Below, one piece after another: positions 34,031 through 45,631 of a DNA stretch of 64,000 nucleotides; the first letter of the stretch is position 1; each line of letters opens with the position of its first letter. This stretch comes from Alectoria sarmentosa (Eukaryota > Ascomycota > Lecanoromycetes > Lecanorales > Parmeliaceae). The position numbers and the translations under genes were made by a program. The DNA lies in contig WOGZ01000031.1 in NCBI GenBank assembly GCA_009733775.1, positions 1-64,000 on the forward strand, written 5' to 3'. The notes under the pieces were generated by a model. It worked only from the letters and a program-made list of their open reading frames with translations. It ran no database searches and was not told the DNA's origin.

Positions 34031-34377
34031 TCACAGAAGGATTGCGCAAAGTATGACAGTGATTAGAGTGGCCATTGGACTCCTCCACTAAAAGCCATGC
34101 CGTACATTAGTACATATCCTCGATAGAACAACAGACTTGGCAAGCGAAATCTTGGTGGCTTACTTACTTTATCAAATGGGCCAATGGCTATGGCCCTCGG
34201 CCCATGGACGCGGTAAGCACCCCGGAAGAGTGCCGCCTCGGATCTAGCCGCCGCTACGGAGGTAGACTCAATGAAATGTCTACAGTATTGTCTAAAAGCA
34301 CCATCCGTAAGTATGTAACAGTAAGAAATGGTGATGATATACAATCGTCTAAATCTTGGGTTCGTTGCTCCTCTCAT
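34031..34377 (-). promoter_or_regulatory. spliced leader region just upstream of the peptidase gene (5'-UTR intron, upstream ORF or tiny gene)
   Basis: A textbook intron lies at 34088-34167 on the minus strand: donor GTAAGT, branch site TACTAATG, acceptor TTTTAG. Joined in phase 0 it links a frame ending GPRAIAIGPFDK to WRSPMATLITVILCAILL and a stop at 34031, only 40 nt before the peptidase ATG. The simplest reading is a spliced 5' UTR of the peptidase transcript with an upstream ORF. A separate small protein of up to about 88 aa is the alternative. The upstream edge is uncertain, as another acceptor-like TTTTAG lies near 34285. Confidence 0.4.
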
Positions 34378-35988
34378 TGTGTCTAGAATTTATCTATCGC
34401 GCCCTTCCGGAAGCCGTGACCCTGATCGATTGTCAGCCTCAGTAACGAGCTGCAGCGCGTGACGGAGACAAGCATTGGCACATCAGGTTTGAGATGGCTT
34501 TTGCTCTCTTAGATTCTCTTACCCTCAGCTACTGCTTTTTTCCATCTTAACATCATTAAGAGGCTCTCTTCTCCTGTCACTTGCTGCTTCGTTTGCTTCA
34601 GACCCGTTGCTATGGAAGTCACCTTCACTTCTTTCTTCCATACAATATACCGTACCTTGCTCTTCGCACTGGGCAAAATACACATCGTACTAGGCTTACA
34701 GGGCTATTCTGTCCTGCCAAAGGCTAGATAGCATGGCTGTCTGTCGCCAAGATCATTGTGTGCGATGGATGATAAATCTCATCATTCATGTCCAGCGCCG
34801 GAAGCTACTCAGGATTTCGCCACATGCAGCTAGCAAATCAAGTACGCCCGTCTCAAAGGCGCTCAACAAGACTACATGTGAGGATGCTGCAGAGATTCGA
34901 ACTACTCGATGGAATTGGACTCTGCCGCGGAGCCAGAGATTTTCCGTGGCAGATTTATCATGGTGGCAGTCTTTGTTTCCCTTGAGCTTGAGGAGCTTGA
35001 GGAAACATTTCGTTCTCGACTCTTCCCCGAACGCAATGTCAAGTCTGCCCGCATATAGGTGCAAGTAATTATCTCTTCCCAGAAAAATCCTTTCTCTCAC
35101 AGCGCGACGCTTGGATTCCCGCGTGGCTTACGTCAAAAGGGTACATTCCTGCGATCAATGTTCGACCATTACTCCCATAGCACTCAGGGACAGATAGGCG
35201 ACCTTTCATCTCTGGCACGACTTTGGGACTGAGAATAGCCCTCCCGCTAATCCATGCTGGCATAGTCGTCTTCGGGATGCTGATAAAAACAATATATTCA
35301 GCGACACGAAGTTCAACTATAAGCATGGAAGCGTCCGAAACTGGTATCACACTTACAAATTAGGCACTCAATCATGAGCAAATACACACTTTCATGATTG
35401 ATCAAGTCCAAAACTCAAAAAATCTATGAATACACGCTAGATACAGCATCAACAGCATTACAAGTGCCAGCTCTTATCTACGCTCCCCTGCCAATTCGAA
35501 CACAGAAAAGGACTCAAGGTGTCAGGAAGAGATGGGAATCTTCATAAACGTGATCATAACCAGGGAAAGAGCTACATGGACCTCTGTTCAAGTTGGTAAA
35601 CCTTTCGCAGTGGCGAGAGAACGGCATACAAATATTCAGCGCAATTCTCATCTAAAAAGAAATTGGCCTGTAGGTAAGGCACTGAAATACATCTGAAGCG
35701 GCCATATGGCTGAACGTATCGCTTACTAGAACTGGAGCAATGGCTTCCTGTATATGCGTTCTATTCAACTAATGTGACGTCGGCGCAAAGTTCGAACTTC
35801 CTTCCCGGCAGCGAAGCAAGGGTAGTGAAATTCAGGACGATCAAGACGCGGCAGGCAACAGGTTAAAGAATTGCAAAGTGTGATAGGAGAGGAATGTTCT
35901 TCATTTCAGTTCCCCATGTGAAAAACGAGTCCCACCGCATGTACAAACCCCGCCCTCGCAATGTTGTCAGACCGACCTTGAATCCTCG
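34378..35988. other. intergenic with weak minus-strand frames
   Basis: No firm gene. Two minus-strand frames (34786-35100 and 35069-35326) read partly as protein (ELRVAEYIVFISIPKTTMPA; NLWLRGRVQFHRVVRISAAS). A GTAAGC donor ends the upstream one, but no in-phase acceptor restores a sensible join. The remainder to 35988 is the 3' flank of the next gene. Confidence 0.35.
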
Positions 35989-37216
35989 CTACTTCCTCTG
36001 GTTCCTCATCCCCAAAATCTGCACCATCCTGATAAAGATGTTCAGAAAGTCCAACTCTAAACTGATACTCTCGTTCACGACGTCCTTCTTCACCATTCCC
36101 GCATTGGCCAACCGCGCATGATGTAGAATCTTCTGCGTATCGTAAAGCGTAAACCCGCCAAACACAGCCAATCCACCATATAGCCAGACCCTCTCAGTCC
36201 ACATCAGCGTCCTGGCCGCTGTGACAGGTAGAACGAGCGGAGCAAGGCCCGAGACAGCGACGATTGCAACACCAGCGAGTAGGGGCCCGCCGAGGTAGAG
36301 ATATTTCTCTTGCTTGGCGGTCGCGCCGACGAAGGCGATGGAGCCCATCCTATAAAAATTCCGTAGTCAGTATTGCTTCTTCAAGATGAGATGCTAAGCA
36401 ATAGGACAGCTCAAGAAGGTGTCAAAGGCCTTTTGCTCCCGAAACGGGGCTTGTAACCCCAGAAGTGGTAGGGAACCGGGAACAACCCGCTCCGGGAGTA
36501 TACATACATGGCAATTGTGTAGAGACCGGCACGGGCGAGAATGGCGGGTTGCATGAACATGAGAGGGGAGAGGATGGCGGCTTGACACAGGTTGAAGCCA
36601 CCCCAGAGGGCGTATTTTTGGACGTAGCTGATATTGCTGTTAGCTTGACATTATTTTCCAGACGGAGGAATAAAACTTACTTATCAGGGCTCGTAGCAAA
36701 AGTCCCATACATAGTTCCAATACTCGCGGCCAGTCCTACGCCCATGACGACCCAAGGATTCGCAGTCATGAGTCTGTAGCTCCATCCACTGCGATGCAGA
36801 GCACTTGCAGCCACACCAATGATCCCAACACCCAGCCCAGTATGCATGAAAGTTTCATTCAGGAATGCCCGCTCGTAGGGGGGCATGCCGCCATCTTCCC
36901 GAGTCTCGCGGTTAAACATGAAATTCGTGGCGATGACAGTACCACCGACGATACCAGCGCCGTAGAGGAGCCTTTGAGCCATACTACCGGTGTCAGGGCG
37001 CGCCATTTGGCCGCCAGGCTGCATGTAGGTGCGACGGAGAGATTGCTGGAAGGCATTTCGAGACTTGGTGAAGACACTGATGGGCGTAACAGACTTTATG
37101 GTGCAGGTAGAGGGTTTCAGCGAGCTATGGAATGCACGGCTTGTGGTTTGAGTGGCTTTGGGAAGCTGCTTGATACACGTGGTGATGGCCATCGGCCGGC
37201 GAAGGATAAACGCCAT
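35989..37216 (-). CDS. mitochondrial BAX-inhibitor-1 family protein, GHITM/MICS1-like
   Basis: Three exons (36681-37216, 36508-36627, 35989-36349) give 338 aa. The start at 37216 opens a basic presequence with no acidic residue (MAFILRRPMAITTCIK...SRAFHSSLKPS), as expected for import into mitochondria. About seven membrane segments follow from residue 110: GAGIVGGTVIATNFM, GLGVGIIGVAASALH, WVVMGVGLAASIGTMYGTF, then NYVQKYALWGGFNLCQ and LLAGVAIVAVSGLAPLVLP. The C-terminal BI-1 hallmark is clear: FGGFTLYDTQKILHHA, with the DTQ motif, then SLELDFLNIFIRMVQILG. From family knowledge, GHITM shapes cristae and holds cytochrome c in the inner membrane. Introns have GTAAGT/CAG and GTATGT/TAG ends. An upstream in-frame extension to 37333 lacks any targeting feature and was rejected. 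Confidence 0.92.
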
Positions 37217-37615
37217 GAACGCTGCTGCCAGGTGCAATCTGGGGTGGTTGCGAATCGTGAATAGTGAATACTTTAGGATGTTAAGTTTCGCAAAGGAAGA
37301 TTCGGGAAGAAGAGGCGGGTTTAAGAATGCCACTAGGCTATTAAGAGTTTAGCGCGAAAGTCGTGGCAAGATGTGACGCTATTCATGAATTTATCGTCGG
37401 TGCTACCTGAGAAATGTAGCGTCAATAAAATTTAGGTGAGGACGTAGAAATAATATATAAATCTCGACTATCTCCCAAATTCTCGTAATATCATCATACG
37501 CTCACAAATAGCAAAGCAAGCTTTTCAGCTGTAAATGCATAAATGGCTAGACATTCACACCAAATCTCCCCCAACGACTTACCACAATGATCTCTCCAGA
37601 TACCAGAAACAAATG
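37217..37615. promoter_or_regulatory. promoter of the GHITM gene and 3' end of the F-box gene
   Basis: A 399-nt head-to-tail spacer. It is AT-rich with TATATAA at 37455-37461, placed about 240 nt upstream of the ATG. No coding sequence. Confidence 0.4.
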
Positions 37616-40504
37616 TCATTGAATCTTAGCCCTCCCTTTAGCCACTGTCTCGAACTTCACTCGTTGTGCAAACTTCTCCATGCCTCCGCTCTCGAGCCAC
37701 TTATTGAGATTCTTACACTGACTGACATCAAATGCTTCAAGCTTGTGGCAACCATCAACAATAGCCTCAACGCCGACCCCAGTGACTCGAACGCATCCGC
37801 GAACGGATAGTTCACGCAGTTCCAGAAGGTGAAGGCCGATACTGCGGAGTGACGAATCAGATACTGCACTGCCGCAAAATGATAGGTTGAGCTTCCTCAG
37901 TTGCTGACAGCCAAGAGCCAAGACCTCCGTAGCCGTATCTGAAAGAGCGCAGCAAAATGACTGCGAACGAGGTCAACAAACAGTCCTGGCATCTCGACAG
38001 TCTTTACTTACCAAGTCGAGATCTTTTAGACCCTTGGCCGCATTCGTCAGATACACGATAGCGTTGTCCGTCAGATAGGTACAATCAGCGAGACAGAGCT
38101 TCGTCAACCTCGTGAATTGAAATTGACCCCAGTGCTGAAATCCTTGATCAGTAATGGTAGTGCATCGAGTCAAATCGATTGACTCAAGCCGTGAAGCAGC
38201 ATGATAAGCCATGTGTGCCATCGATCGATCCGTGACATGCTTGCAGTAGGATAAAGTGAGGATCCTGAGCTTTGGACATCCGAACACAGTCCCAGGAGGA
38301 GGCTGATTAGGAGGTACGGGCGCACCGACAGATCTTGCAGCGGCGTGGCGTCCATGTGCGTTGTTCTGAGGATTGCCTTGGACTACCCAGCCAACAACTC
38401 GTTGAAGTAGATTATCGCTAACCTTACGGCAATTGCTCAGATCCATCTCCTCGAGACTTTTGGCTTTGTTTGCCATTTCCAAGACTGCCTGAGCTGTGAT
38501 GTCCCATACACTCTTCATCCGCCACGTAGTGACGTTTGCGCCGCAAGTATTTGACAGAGCTGCAAATCCTTCGTCACTGATGTGGAAGCAATTACTAATA
38601 TCGATGACTCGAGGCCTTGTACCAACAAATGGGCATATACGGTTGATCAGGACTTCATCCGTTACTCTGCGATTGTAAGGCGTAAGATTCAGTTCTCGTA
38701 CAAGCTCTGGGGTTTCCTTGAGCAGCTTCGACCAATGCAACGAGATCAAACGAAGACGCATAAGATCGTGCAACTCAGAATACTTGAAGACGGAGATCAG
38801 CACACTGTCAGGAAGCATACCCTGGCTGAACTCGCTCGGTCTACGATGTAAGGTGTTCGGTCGCTTAGGCTTTGCACGTGTGCCTGGTGGCGACATAGCA
38901 TGCTTGAGCTTTTTGGCAGGCGCTGATACTATATGGGGTGGTGAATTCCGCCGGTCGACATTTTCTTTGCCTTCGCCTTCCTCACCTTCTGTCAATGGAG
39001 GAGCCAGTGAGCTGCGCCGTGACCTCGAGAATGATTTGTCGAGATCCACGTTCATGAAAGGATCAGGATCAGCAGGTTCGATGATGGGACGGTCTTCGAT
39101 TCGGTTAAGCTTAAGTGGTGCTTCGAGCTTTGTATGTGAAAATGTCACTTTCGGAACCGATTTCTTCCTCGCACCTTTATGTTTGCTCCGTTCGGCAATG
39201 GCGAGCTGTGCGATAGGAGGTGTAGAGTCTTCAGCGTCAGTCATGATAACGTCACCGTCTGAGCCAGACTTCAGCCGTTGCCTCGCAGTCTTTTCGACCT
39301 GCTGTCTCACGGCTGGAGGGCACCTCAACCAAAAGTTCGATAAGACCTCACCAGTGATCATCAGACATTCAACCGATGAGACCGAGCGAACGGTTGCAGT
39401 TCGTCGTGGCGCAAGCGATAAGCTAACTACTTCTCCAAAATACTGACCTTGCTTGAGGCGGGCCTTGACTTGGGTTCCACGCTTGATATTTCGGCCAGCA
39501 CCGTTGGCCAGCGTGCGTAAGTTCTGCCCAGGGGCCTTCTCATCAATAACTTCTACCTCTCCTCGGACGATGAAGAACACCTCGCGGCCTTGCGAATCCT
39601 GCTGAATGATGTCTGTAAACGGTGGGTAAGTACACGGCTGGGCGTTCAATCCTAGGAAATGTAGCATGTCGGGTGGTAGTTCGGAAAACAGTGGCAACTC
39701 TTTTAGAAGTTGCCGGACATTCACGAGGCCATCGCCAAGCGCACTTGAAATAGTCGTATCAATCAGGCTTGGTGATGGAGATTTTCGCTTTTTGTTGGTC
39801 TGTATCCCATTCTGCCGTCTGTCGTCAGCTTCTGGCATGACGATATCGCCGTCTTCGCCATCCCGCGCTCTTTTCTCCCCTCGTCCCAAGGTCGCTGTTT
39901 GTTCGGATTGAGAAGATGCCAGCTTCTCCTGCTTCTTGCGTTTCAAAATAGACAACCTCTCCGAAGCTTCGTCTCTGATAGCTCGCTCGACCTCGGGAAA
40001 TCTGGGGAGCTCTTTGGTAAGATCTTCCTTCTTCAGGACCACGAGCAGACATTTGGTACGTGCAACGATTGTGGCCGTTCGAGGTATTGACATCAGAATC
40101 CCAATTTCTCCGAAGAATGCCCCAGGTTTCAGCTCAGCGTATGTGCTTTCCCCATCTCTTGAAGTGACCGCCACTGCCCCACGTACCAACCAGTACATAG
40201 CCTTCGCATCCTCCCCCTCGGTCAAAATGTAGTCATGTGGGGCGTGTGATTGAGGCCGCAGATGCTTTCCAATGGCGGCGAGGAACGCGTCGGGAGCGGA
40301 AAGAAATAGGGGAAATGCTCGTATGCGGTCGTACATGTCGAGTGGTATGCCATGAATGGTCGATGCAGTAAGAGGAGACGGTCGAATGGGTCTTGCTGGA
40401 TTTGTCTCCGAATTAAAAGTCCTGATCAGCGATAAGGCATCAGGGACTGGAGCCGCATTTGCCTTACTGGCAAACGTTGGGGCTCCCGCCCTGTGACGCC
40501 GCAT
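37616..40504 (-). CDS. F-box/LRR protein with two cyclic-nucleotide-binding domains
   Basis: Exons 38012-40504 and 37616-37960 join in phase 0 across a 51-nt intron, which restores an LRR (DLSFCCALSDTATEVLALGC); 945 aa. Residues about 62-160 and 265-390 are cNMP-binding beta-barrels. Each ends in a phosphate-binding-cassette-like loop: PGAFFGEIGILMSIPRTATI, then GQYFGEVVSLSLAPRRTATV. A basic, serine-rich linker follows. The F-box is at about 560-605 (MLPDSVLISVFKYSELHDLM, then SLHWSKLL). About ten cysteine-containing leucine-rich repeats run to the end (IDISNCFHISDEGF, MDLSNCRKVSDNLL, IDLTRCTTITDQGF). It should act as substrate receptor of an SCF ubiquitin ligase, with the LRR arc binding targets. 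Whether cyclic nucleotide binds is unproven; a charged-to-Ile change after FGE suggests altered ligand preference. The first ATG of the frame (40504) is used. Confidence 0.92.
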
Positions 40505-41631
40505 TTCGAGGTTGTGGAGCGCCAATCAGGTGGGCGTGGAGGTCCTTTTTGCTCCCGGGAAAAAAGGAGAGTGCCACGGACTCGGCAGCATCCCTTAGAT
40601 TGTTCGCATTCGAGCTTCTTATGCAGCGTGTAGAGCTTCACGTGCAGCACCAAGTCGAAGTATTTAAGTCCAGAAAAGCCTAGCCAATTGGATTAAATTT
40701 TCTGACGAGACGAGGAAGGTGAGGCAACGCTGAGCCAAAGACAGAATACAAATGCAACCGGGTTCAAGGTGTATTTTAGTTGACAGCACTGACTATTGTT
40801 TCCCACGAGCGCCCTCTCCTCCAAGTGTCCAGTCGCATACGATGGTGTCTCTTGTATGTTGGAAGCTTCAGTGGAGCAAATCTTCCGCACGTCAAATTCA
40901 CGTGTTTCTAAAGGTCTTCACTTTCGGTGGGGCGCAGCTATGGGTATTAAGCGCTCAATTCAAAGCGAGTGGTATGTAAGGGCCTTGAGGATTTGTCTGA
41001 GATGCCAGGAAAAGCAGAGAAGGTTATGTCGTGCATGAACAACCGCGGCGAATGAGTGCCAGAGTAGGCGTTCGAAACGAGTGTATCAGATTCTTGGATA
41101 TACGCGACGCCCGCACACGATTAGATAAGAAAGCGAGGTGAAGCGCTCCAAATTGCACTCCAGCCTAGCGAATGAGACGAGGTTTATATAATAGTGAATA
41201 ATATGTGTGATGACGGAGGAGAATGCAGTCGGAAAAATGCAGGTGCGGGAAAAGTTCAGCAACAGCAGTAGGCTTGAATCCTTGATGGGGGTGCACAGAC
41301 CAGTTTCTACTTATGAGTATGTTGTACAGATTGCCTATTGGTAGAAGAGCACGAGAGCTGCACGTGCCAAGGCTTGTCAGGGACTCAGGCGGGACGGAGA
41401 TGCCAAGACTTATCGGCCCTAACGACGGTGCAGGATCCGAGTAAATTACCCGAGTGTTGACTGTATTCTATATATCTTTGTATTTGTTTACACTTGGTCT
41501 CATGACAGTGTAATTGATCTTATCATCTTCCAGTAGGGTGAGACTGAGGTTCAAGAGGCAATGATGATGAAGACGAATTCTTAATCCTGACCCGTATTAT
41601 TTCCTTCGAGCGCAGGTTGCGCCAGGCCAAA
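40505..41631. promoter_or_regulatory. divergent promoter region between F-box and SLX4 genes
   Basis: About 1.1 kb with no supported coding sequence. A TATATAT string lies at 41470-41476, about 160 nt upstream of the SLX4 ATG. Function is inferred from gene orientation. Confidence 0.45.
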
Positions 41632-44295
41632 ATGGCAATGGCTACCGTGGTGCTTTCCTCTTCGCCTTCCTGCTCCCCAATTGCAATCACTCCGCCTCAT
41701 GCGGCCGCTGCGGTTATGTCTTCCTCGCCGGGACTACCATCACCATCGCTATTATTCTCAAAAATGGGCTCAAGTCTAGTGAGCGGGAGCAGGGCGACAG
41801 CGATCCCCACAGATGCCGTGACGGGATTTGCAAGTGCATCGACATTACTTCGCAGAGCACGTTCAATCGACGAGGCTGGATCTCCTTCGAGTACCAAGGC
41901 TGCGGGACTGTCGGAGAGATTCGACTTGCAGAGTAGCGGCAAGGTTACGAAACAGCCCAAGGAGATGGGGGGCAAGAAGGAGAGGGTACCGGCCTTCAAG
42001 AAGCCCAGAGTGCTACACGAGAAACGTCCAGAAACTACTCAGGAAGAGATCGTCCGTACTTCGGCGGTCCGATCGGCCAATGCCGTTGAAAAGCCTGATA
42101 TTCTCCCCCCAAAGAAGACCCGCAAGAAGAAAACCAAAGATAATAGTGAGGCGCAAACGACTATTAAGAAGACCAAGATCTTTAAACCTGGCGCTGTGAA
42201 CTATGGTAAGAATGCCGTTGGTTCCACCAAAAAGGGGAAGGAAGACGTTTCTGTGCCACTGAGACCTCCTGCCTCCACGCAAGAGGAGGATGTAAGAGCC
42301 AAGGCAGAGTTCCGAGATCTATGCTTAGAAAAGGCTATCACGAGGCGAAAGGAATGGACTCCCTGCAAAGACACAGCTCCTGATCCTACTCTACCGGATG
42401 ATTTCGAGAAATCTGTTGACCCCAAAGTTCTCGTAGACGCACCTTCAGCGAGCGAGCCGCTGATTGCTCGCTTTGGTAACCTCTTAGGTGACTTTGGCTT
42501 CGCACAGAAAGAGGGCACCTCCGTTGGTGTCTGCGAAACCACTCGCCAAGGAAACGGCGAGGCAATGATGAAGAGAAGAAAAATCGAACTCGTGAATGGC
42601 GTTCCCGCGCCTCGCATTTCCGAGAAGCTCAAGAGATGCAAGTCACCCAAGAAAAAACCGCAAACGGTCACGGAAAAGGCTACTGCTCCCTTTGCACCAA
42701 TAGAAGCTATGGTTACACCATCCTTGTTGCAGTATTTGGGGGCTCCCACAGCCGAATCAGTAAACGCAACTGATAATTCCGACACGCCTGTAACAGTAAG
42801 GCGCAGGTCGCTTGTGGAAAAAACGGCAGCATCGAAACCAAAGACCACCCAAGCGAAGAAATTGGTCCAGAAGCAGCCCATTCTCCTTTCGCCAGAGTCA
42901 GCTATGAAGACTGCCAGAAACCAAGAGCTGATTTTTGGCACGTCCAGTCAGCTCGCGCGCGAGGAATCACCAACCTTGATTAGAGATCTCCAGCAGGCCA
43001 TGAAGGAATCAGAGTCGACGGTGGAGCAGAAACAACCTCCGGCAAAAGACTACGAGTTCCTGGATCTACCTTCAGGTAGGTCGAGATCATCCAATGTGCG
43101 AGCAATAACAGCATCAAAAAGCCTTTGGTCCGCGGCGTCTCGAGACGTTGATGGCTCTCTTGTCGAAGTGGAGATTGTGAATCTTGCGGATACACCAAAG
43201 CCGTTTCGTGCTACGAGACAGCCTATCAGTGATCTAAAGGTGCCAGACTCTTCCAAATGCCAGCCCAAAGCACAAGAAGACAGGGCACCCTCGAATGTTG
43301 ACCAAGGTGTCCCGATTCCTTCCAAGCTCAATATGAATGACACTCCTGACCTTCGACAACAACCACAAGAGCGTGATCTGGTCATGCCAAGATCTGTCGC
43401 CGAAGCTGCTTTGAAACCCCGCCCAAAGAGTAAATCGCCCGTCAAGAAAGATTCTACAGCAAAGCATGCAACAAATCAGATGCCCAATTATGAAGGCTTC
43501 ACCGACGTTCAATTGGGTAAGGAAATTGCTTCATACGGATTCAAAAGTATCAAGAAAAGAGAGGCAATGATTATGCTGTTAGAAAAATGCTGGGAAAGTA
43601 AGATGTCGATGGCTCTTCTAGAGGTACCAGCCAACGTGAGCCTCCCACAGCCTGTGGCCGAGAATACCAAAACCGAGACGTCGAAACAAACAAGTCCTTC
43701 CAAGAAGAGAGGAAGGCCACCTAAAAGTTCCGATCAGGTAGTAGTGATCGCTGGCAAAGTTGACGGTGTACCCCCCAAAAAGCCCCGTGGACGACCTAAA
43801 AAAGACCCAATAGCGACGACACCATCCAAACGAAAGCGAAAATCAAAAGTAGCCCTGTCGGACGCTCTTGTATCGGCTGCAGACGACGAGATCTACGACT
43901 CGAGCCCACCGACTCCCTCGCCGCCGCGCCGGCATATACCTCCAAAGTCACCTGGTCAACTTCCGTTAAGTCAACCGCTCGGAATCTCGACCACTAATGC
44001 TACGACCGCTATCAAAAGCAAGGACCGAGGAGTTCTCTTGTCCCAAATAACCAAAGCAATCACCACCTTTCCACCTACCAATGACGTCAAGAACCTGACC
44101 TGGTACGAGAAGATATTGATGTACGATCCTATCGTCCTTGAAGATCTTACGGTATGGTTGAATACGGAGGGTCTGGGCAGGGTGGGTGAGGATGACGAGG
44201 TCCGGCCAAGTCTGGTCAAGGAGTGGTGTGAGGAAAGGAGTGTGTGTTGTCTTTGGAGGGAGAATCTAAGAGGTGGAGCAAGGGACAGGTGGTGA
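41632..44295 (+). CDS. slx4: structure-specific endonuclease scaffold subunit SLX4
   Basis: A nuclear DNA-repair scaffold that binds and activates the SLX1 nuclease for branched DNA and Holliday junctions. It is an intronless frame of 887 aa from the first ATG (41632). Most of it is low-complexity and basic, as in fungal SLX4: Ser/Pro-rich start, many KK/RK patches, and AT-hook-like KKRGRPPK (about 43698) and KKPRGRPKK (about 43780), which suggest DNA contact. A SAP-like helix pair sits near residues 619-654 (YEGFTDVQLGKEIASYGFKS). The conserved C-terminal domain (about 821-880) carries WYEKILMYDPIVLEDLTVWL, NTEGLGRVGEDDEV and KEWCEERSVCCLWRENLRGG, matching the SLX1-binding end of the family. 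Identification rests mainly on that C-terminus. Confidence 0.88.
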   Translation: MAMATVVLSSSPSCSPIAITPPHAAAAVMSSSPGLPSPSLLFSKMGSSLVSGSRATAIPTDAVTGFASASTLLRRARSIDEAGSPSSTKAAGLSERFDLQSSGKVTKQPKEMGGKKERVPAFKKPRVLHEKRPETTQEEIVRTSAVRSANAVEKPDILPPKKTRKKKTKDNSEAQTTIKKTKIFKPGAVNYGKNAVGSTKKGKEDVSVPLRPPASTQEEDVRAKAEFRDLCLEKAITRRKEWTPCKDTAPDPTLPDDFEKSVDPKVLVDAPSASEPLIARFGNLLGDFGFAQKEGTSVGVCETTRQGNGEAMMKRRKIELVNGVPAPRISEKLKRCKSPKKKPQTVTEKATAPFAPIEAMVTPSLLQYLGAPTAESVNATDNSDTPVTVRRRSLVEKTAASKPKTTQAKKLVQKQPILLSPESAMKTARNQELIFGTSSQLAREESPTLIRDLQQAMKESESTVEQKQPPAKDYEFLDLPSGRSRSSNVRAITASKSLWSAASRDVDGSLVEVEIVNLADTPKPFRATRQPISDLKVPDSSKCQPKAQEDRAPSNVDQGVPIPSKLNMNDTPDLRQQPQERDLVMPRSVAEAALKPRPKSKSPVKKDSTAKHATNQMPNYEGFTDVQLGKEIASYGFKSIKKREAMIMLLEKCWESKMSMALLEVPANVSLPQPVAENTKTETSKQTSPSKKRGRPPKSSDQVVVIAGKVDGVPPKKPRGRPKKDPIATTPSKRKRKSKVALSDALVSAADDEIYDSSPPTPSPPRRHIPPKSPGQLPLSQPLGISTTNATTAIKSKDRGVLLSQITKAITTFPPTNDVKNLTWYEKILMYDPIVLEDLTVWLNTEGLGRVGEDDEVRPSLVKEWCEERSVCCLWRENLRGGARDRW

Positions 44296-44802
44296 TGACG
44301 AGCGAAGTAGGCGAGTGTGACTTTTGGATTGCCAAATGGCGCCAGCAGATAGCTTCTGAGCTGCTCTTGGGCATGATTATACCGAGAATATGCATTGCAC
44401 CGAATCAAACATGTACCCAGTCCTTGATCTTTGAACGATGCAATGACTACTGCGCCCCACAAAGAACCTTTCCCTAGGATCTGCCACCTGCCACCTGCCT
44501 TGTCGTCTACAAAGTGCGTCTCTGCACCGCCCAACACCTGCCCGCATAAGGGATGCAATGAAGTTCCGTGTCGTTTGCATCCTCGAGCTCTATCCGTGTA
44601 GCAGATATTACTCTTGAGATCTCCTTCAAAACGACGGGGTAAGCCCCAAAAAGACGCTCGCAGTAGAGCAAATGTGTCGAGGCGAACGAGCCGTTAGGCC
44701 TCCGACTCCACGTGGCGTCAGACTCTGATTAACGAAAAGCCAAATCAAGGCAGGAGGCTGCCAGCCACCAAGTCACCATTGCTCTATCTTCAATTTCACA
44801 TC
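44296..44802. other. convergent 3' intergenic region (SLX4 / CGI121)
   Basis: About 500 nt between two converging genes. Nothing coding is supported. Confidence 0.5.
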
Positions 44803-45631
44803 TCACACCGCCCCCCTCAACGCCATCAAGCCCAGAACCGCACCCTCCAACTCCCTCCTCTCCCCCTCAGCACCATCACCCTTATCCCCCCCACCCTTAC
44901 CGCCACCACCACCACCACTCCCCTCCTCGCTCCCGTCCTTCCGTCTCCGCTTGCCCTTCTGATCCCCCGCCTCGCGCGCCCCACTACTCAGCTTGTACAG
45001 CTTCCGGATCCGGCCTACATCTGCCATCGTTGCCAGAGCGGCGTCGCTGAAAGGGACGGCCGTGCCCTGGATCGAGGCGGCCAGGTGCTCGGAGACGGTC
45101 GAGGCGGTGATGTTGGGGGTGGTGGAGAGTTTGATGGCGAGGAGGTTGGTGGTGGTGGCGGCGATGCCGAAGGCGCGGAGGGATTGGGCGATCTGTTTGT
45201 TTGTTGGGATCAGCATGCCGCTTAAAAGGTGAGGAGGGGGGGGGAGGGGGCTATTGCAAGTGCAGGTGGATGTGGAGAGGAGGAGGAGAAGGTACGTTGT
45301 TGTTCGCGCCGAGACTGAAGACAATTTCGCTGTGGACGTTGCGGCTTTTCAATCTCCCGTTCAGATAGTCATTCGCCGCTCTGAAAACAGCTGCGAGCAC
45401 GTGTGTGGTTGAAACAATCTGATCCATAACTATTAACATTGCTTTCCTAGCAACCTCCAAGCAAGGTCTACGCACTACACTGGCGTCGATGAGAGCGTAC
45501 TCATAGTCGGGATTGCCTCGGAGCAATTGGTCCCGCAGAAAAGGTGCATTCTGCAGGTCGGAGTACAGTGCGATGTGGACCGCCAAATCTGGAGGAAGAT
45601 GGGCTAGATTCAGACTCTGAACGAAAGGCAT
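44803..45631 (-). CDS. cgi121: EKC/KEOPS complex subunit CGI121
   Basis: An accessory subunit of the KEOPS complex, which makes the t6A modification at A37 of ANN-decoding tRNAs and also affects telomeres. It binds the Bud32 kinase and tRNA. Three exons (45476-45631, 45296-45418, 44803-45192), all joined in phase 0, give 222 aa. Conserved blocks are VHIALYSDLQNAPFLRDQLL, the EYALIDASVIVSTTHVLAAV block (rebuilt across intron 1, donor GTGCGT), AANDYLNGRLKSRNVHSEIV and FSLGANNN joined to IAQSLRAFGI. These are CGI121 hallmarks. Near the C-terminus is a glycine-rich low-complexity insert coded by (CCA/CCC)-like repeats around 44880-44935, probably disordered. The final stretch (EGAVLGLMALRGAV) resembles the C-terminal helix that contacts Bud32 in yeast. 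Confidence 0.93.

Noticed and set aside
38718..39446. 242-residue plus-strand frame inside the F-box gene
   Set aside because: Antisense shadow of conserved cNMP/F-box coding sequence.
42201..42941. 246-residue minus-strand frame inside SLX4
   Set aside because: Antisense to the SLX4 coding region. Its composition is a mirror of the sense codons and no family is recognisable.
44779..45225. 148-residue plus-strand Pro/Thr-rich frame
   Set aside because: Antisense to CGI121 exon 3. It reflects the GGG/CCC-rich repeat, not a protein.
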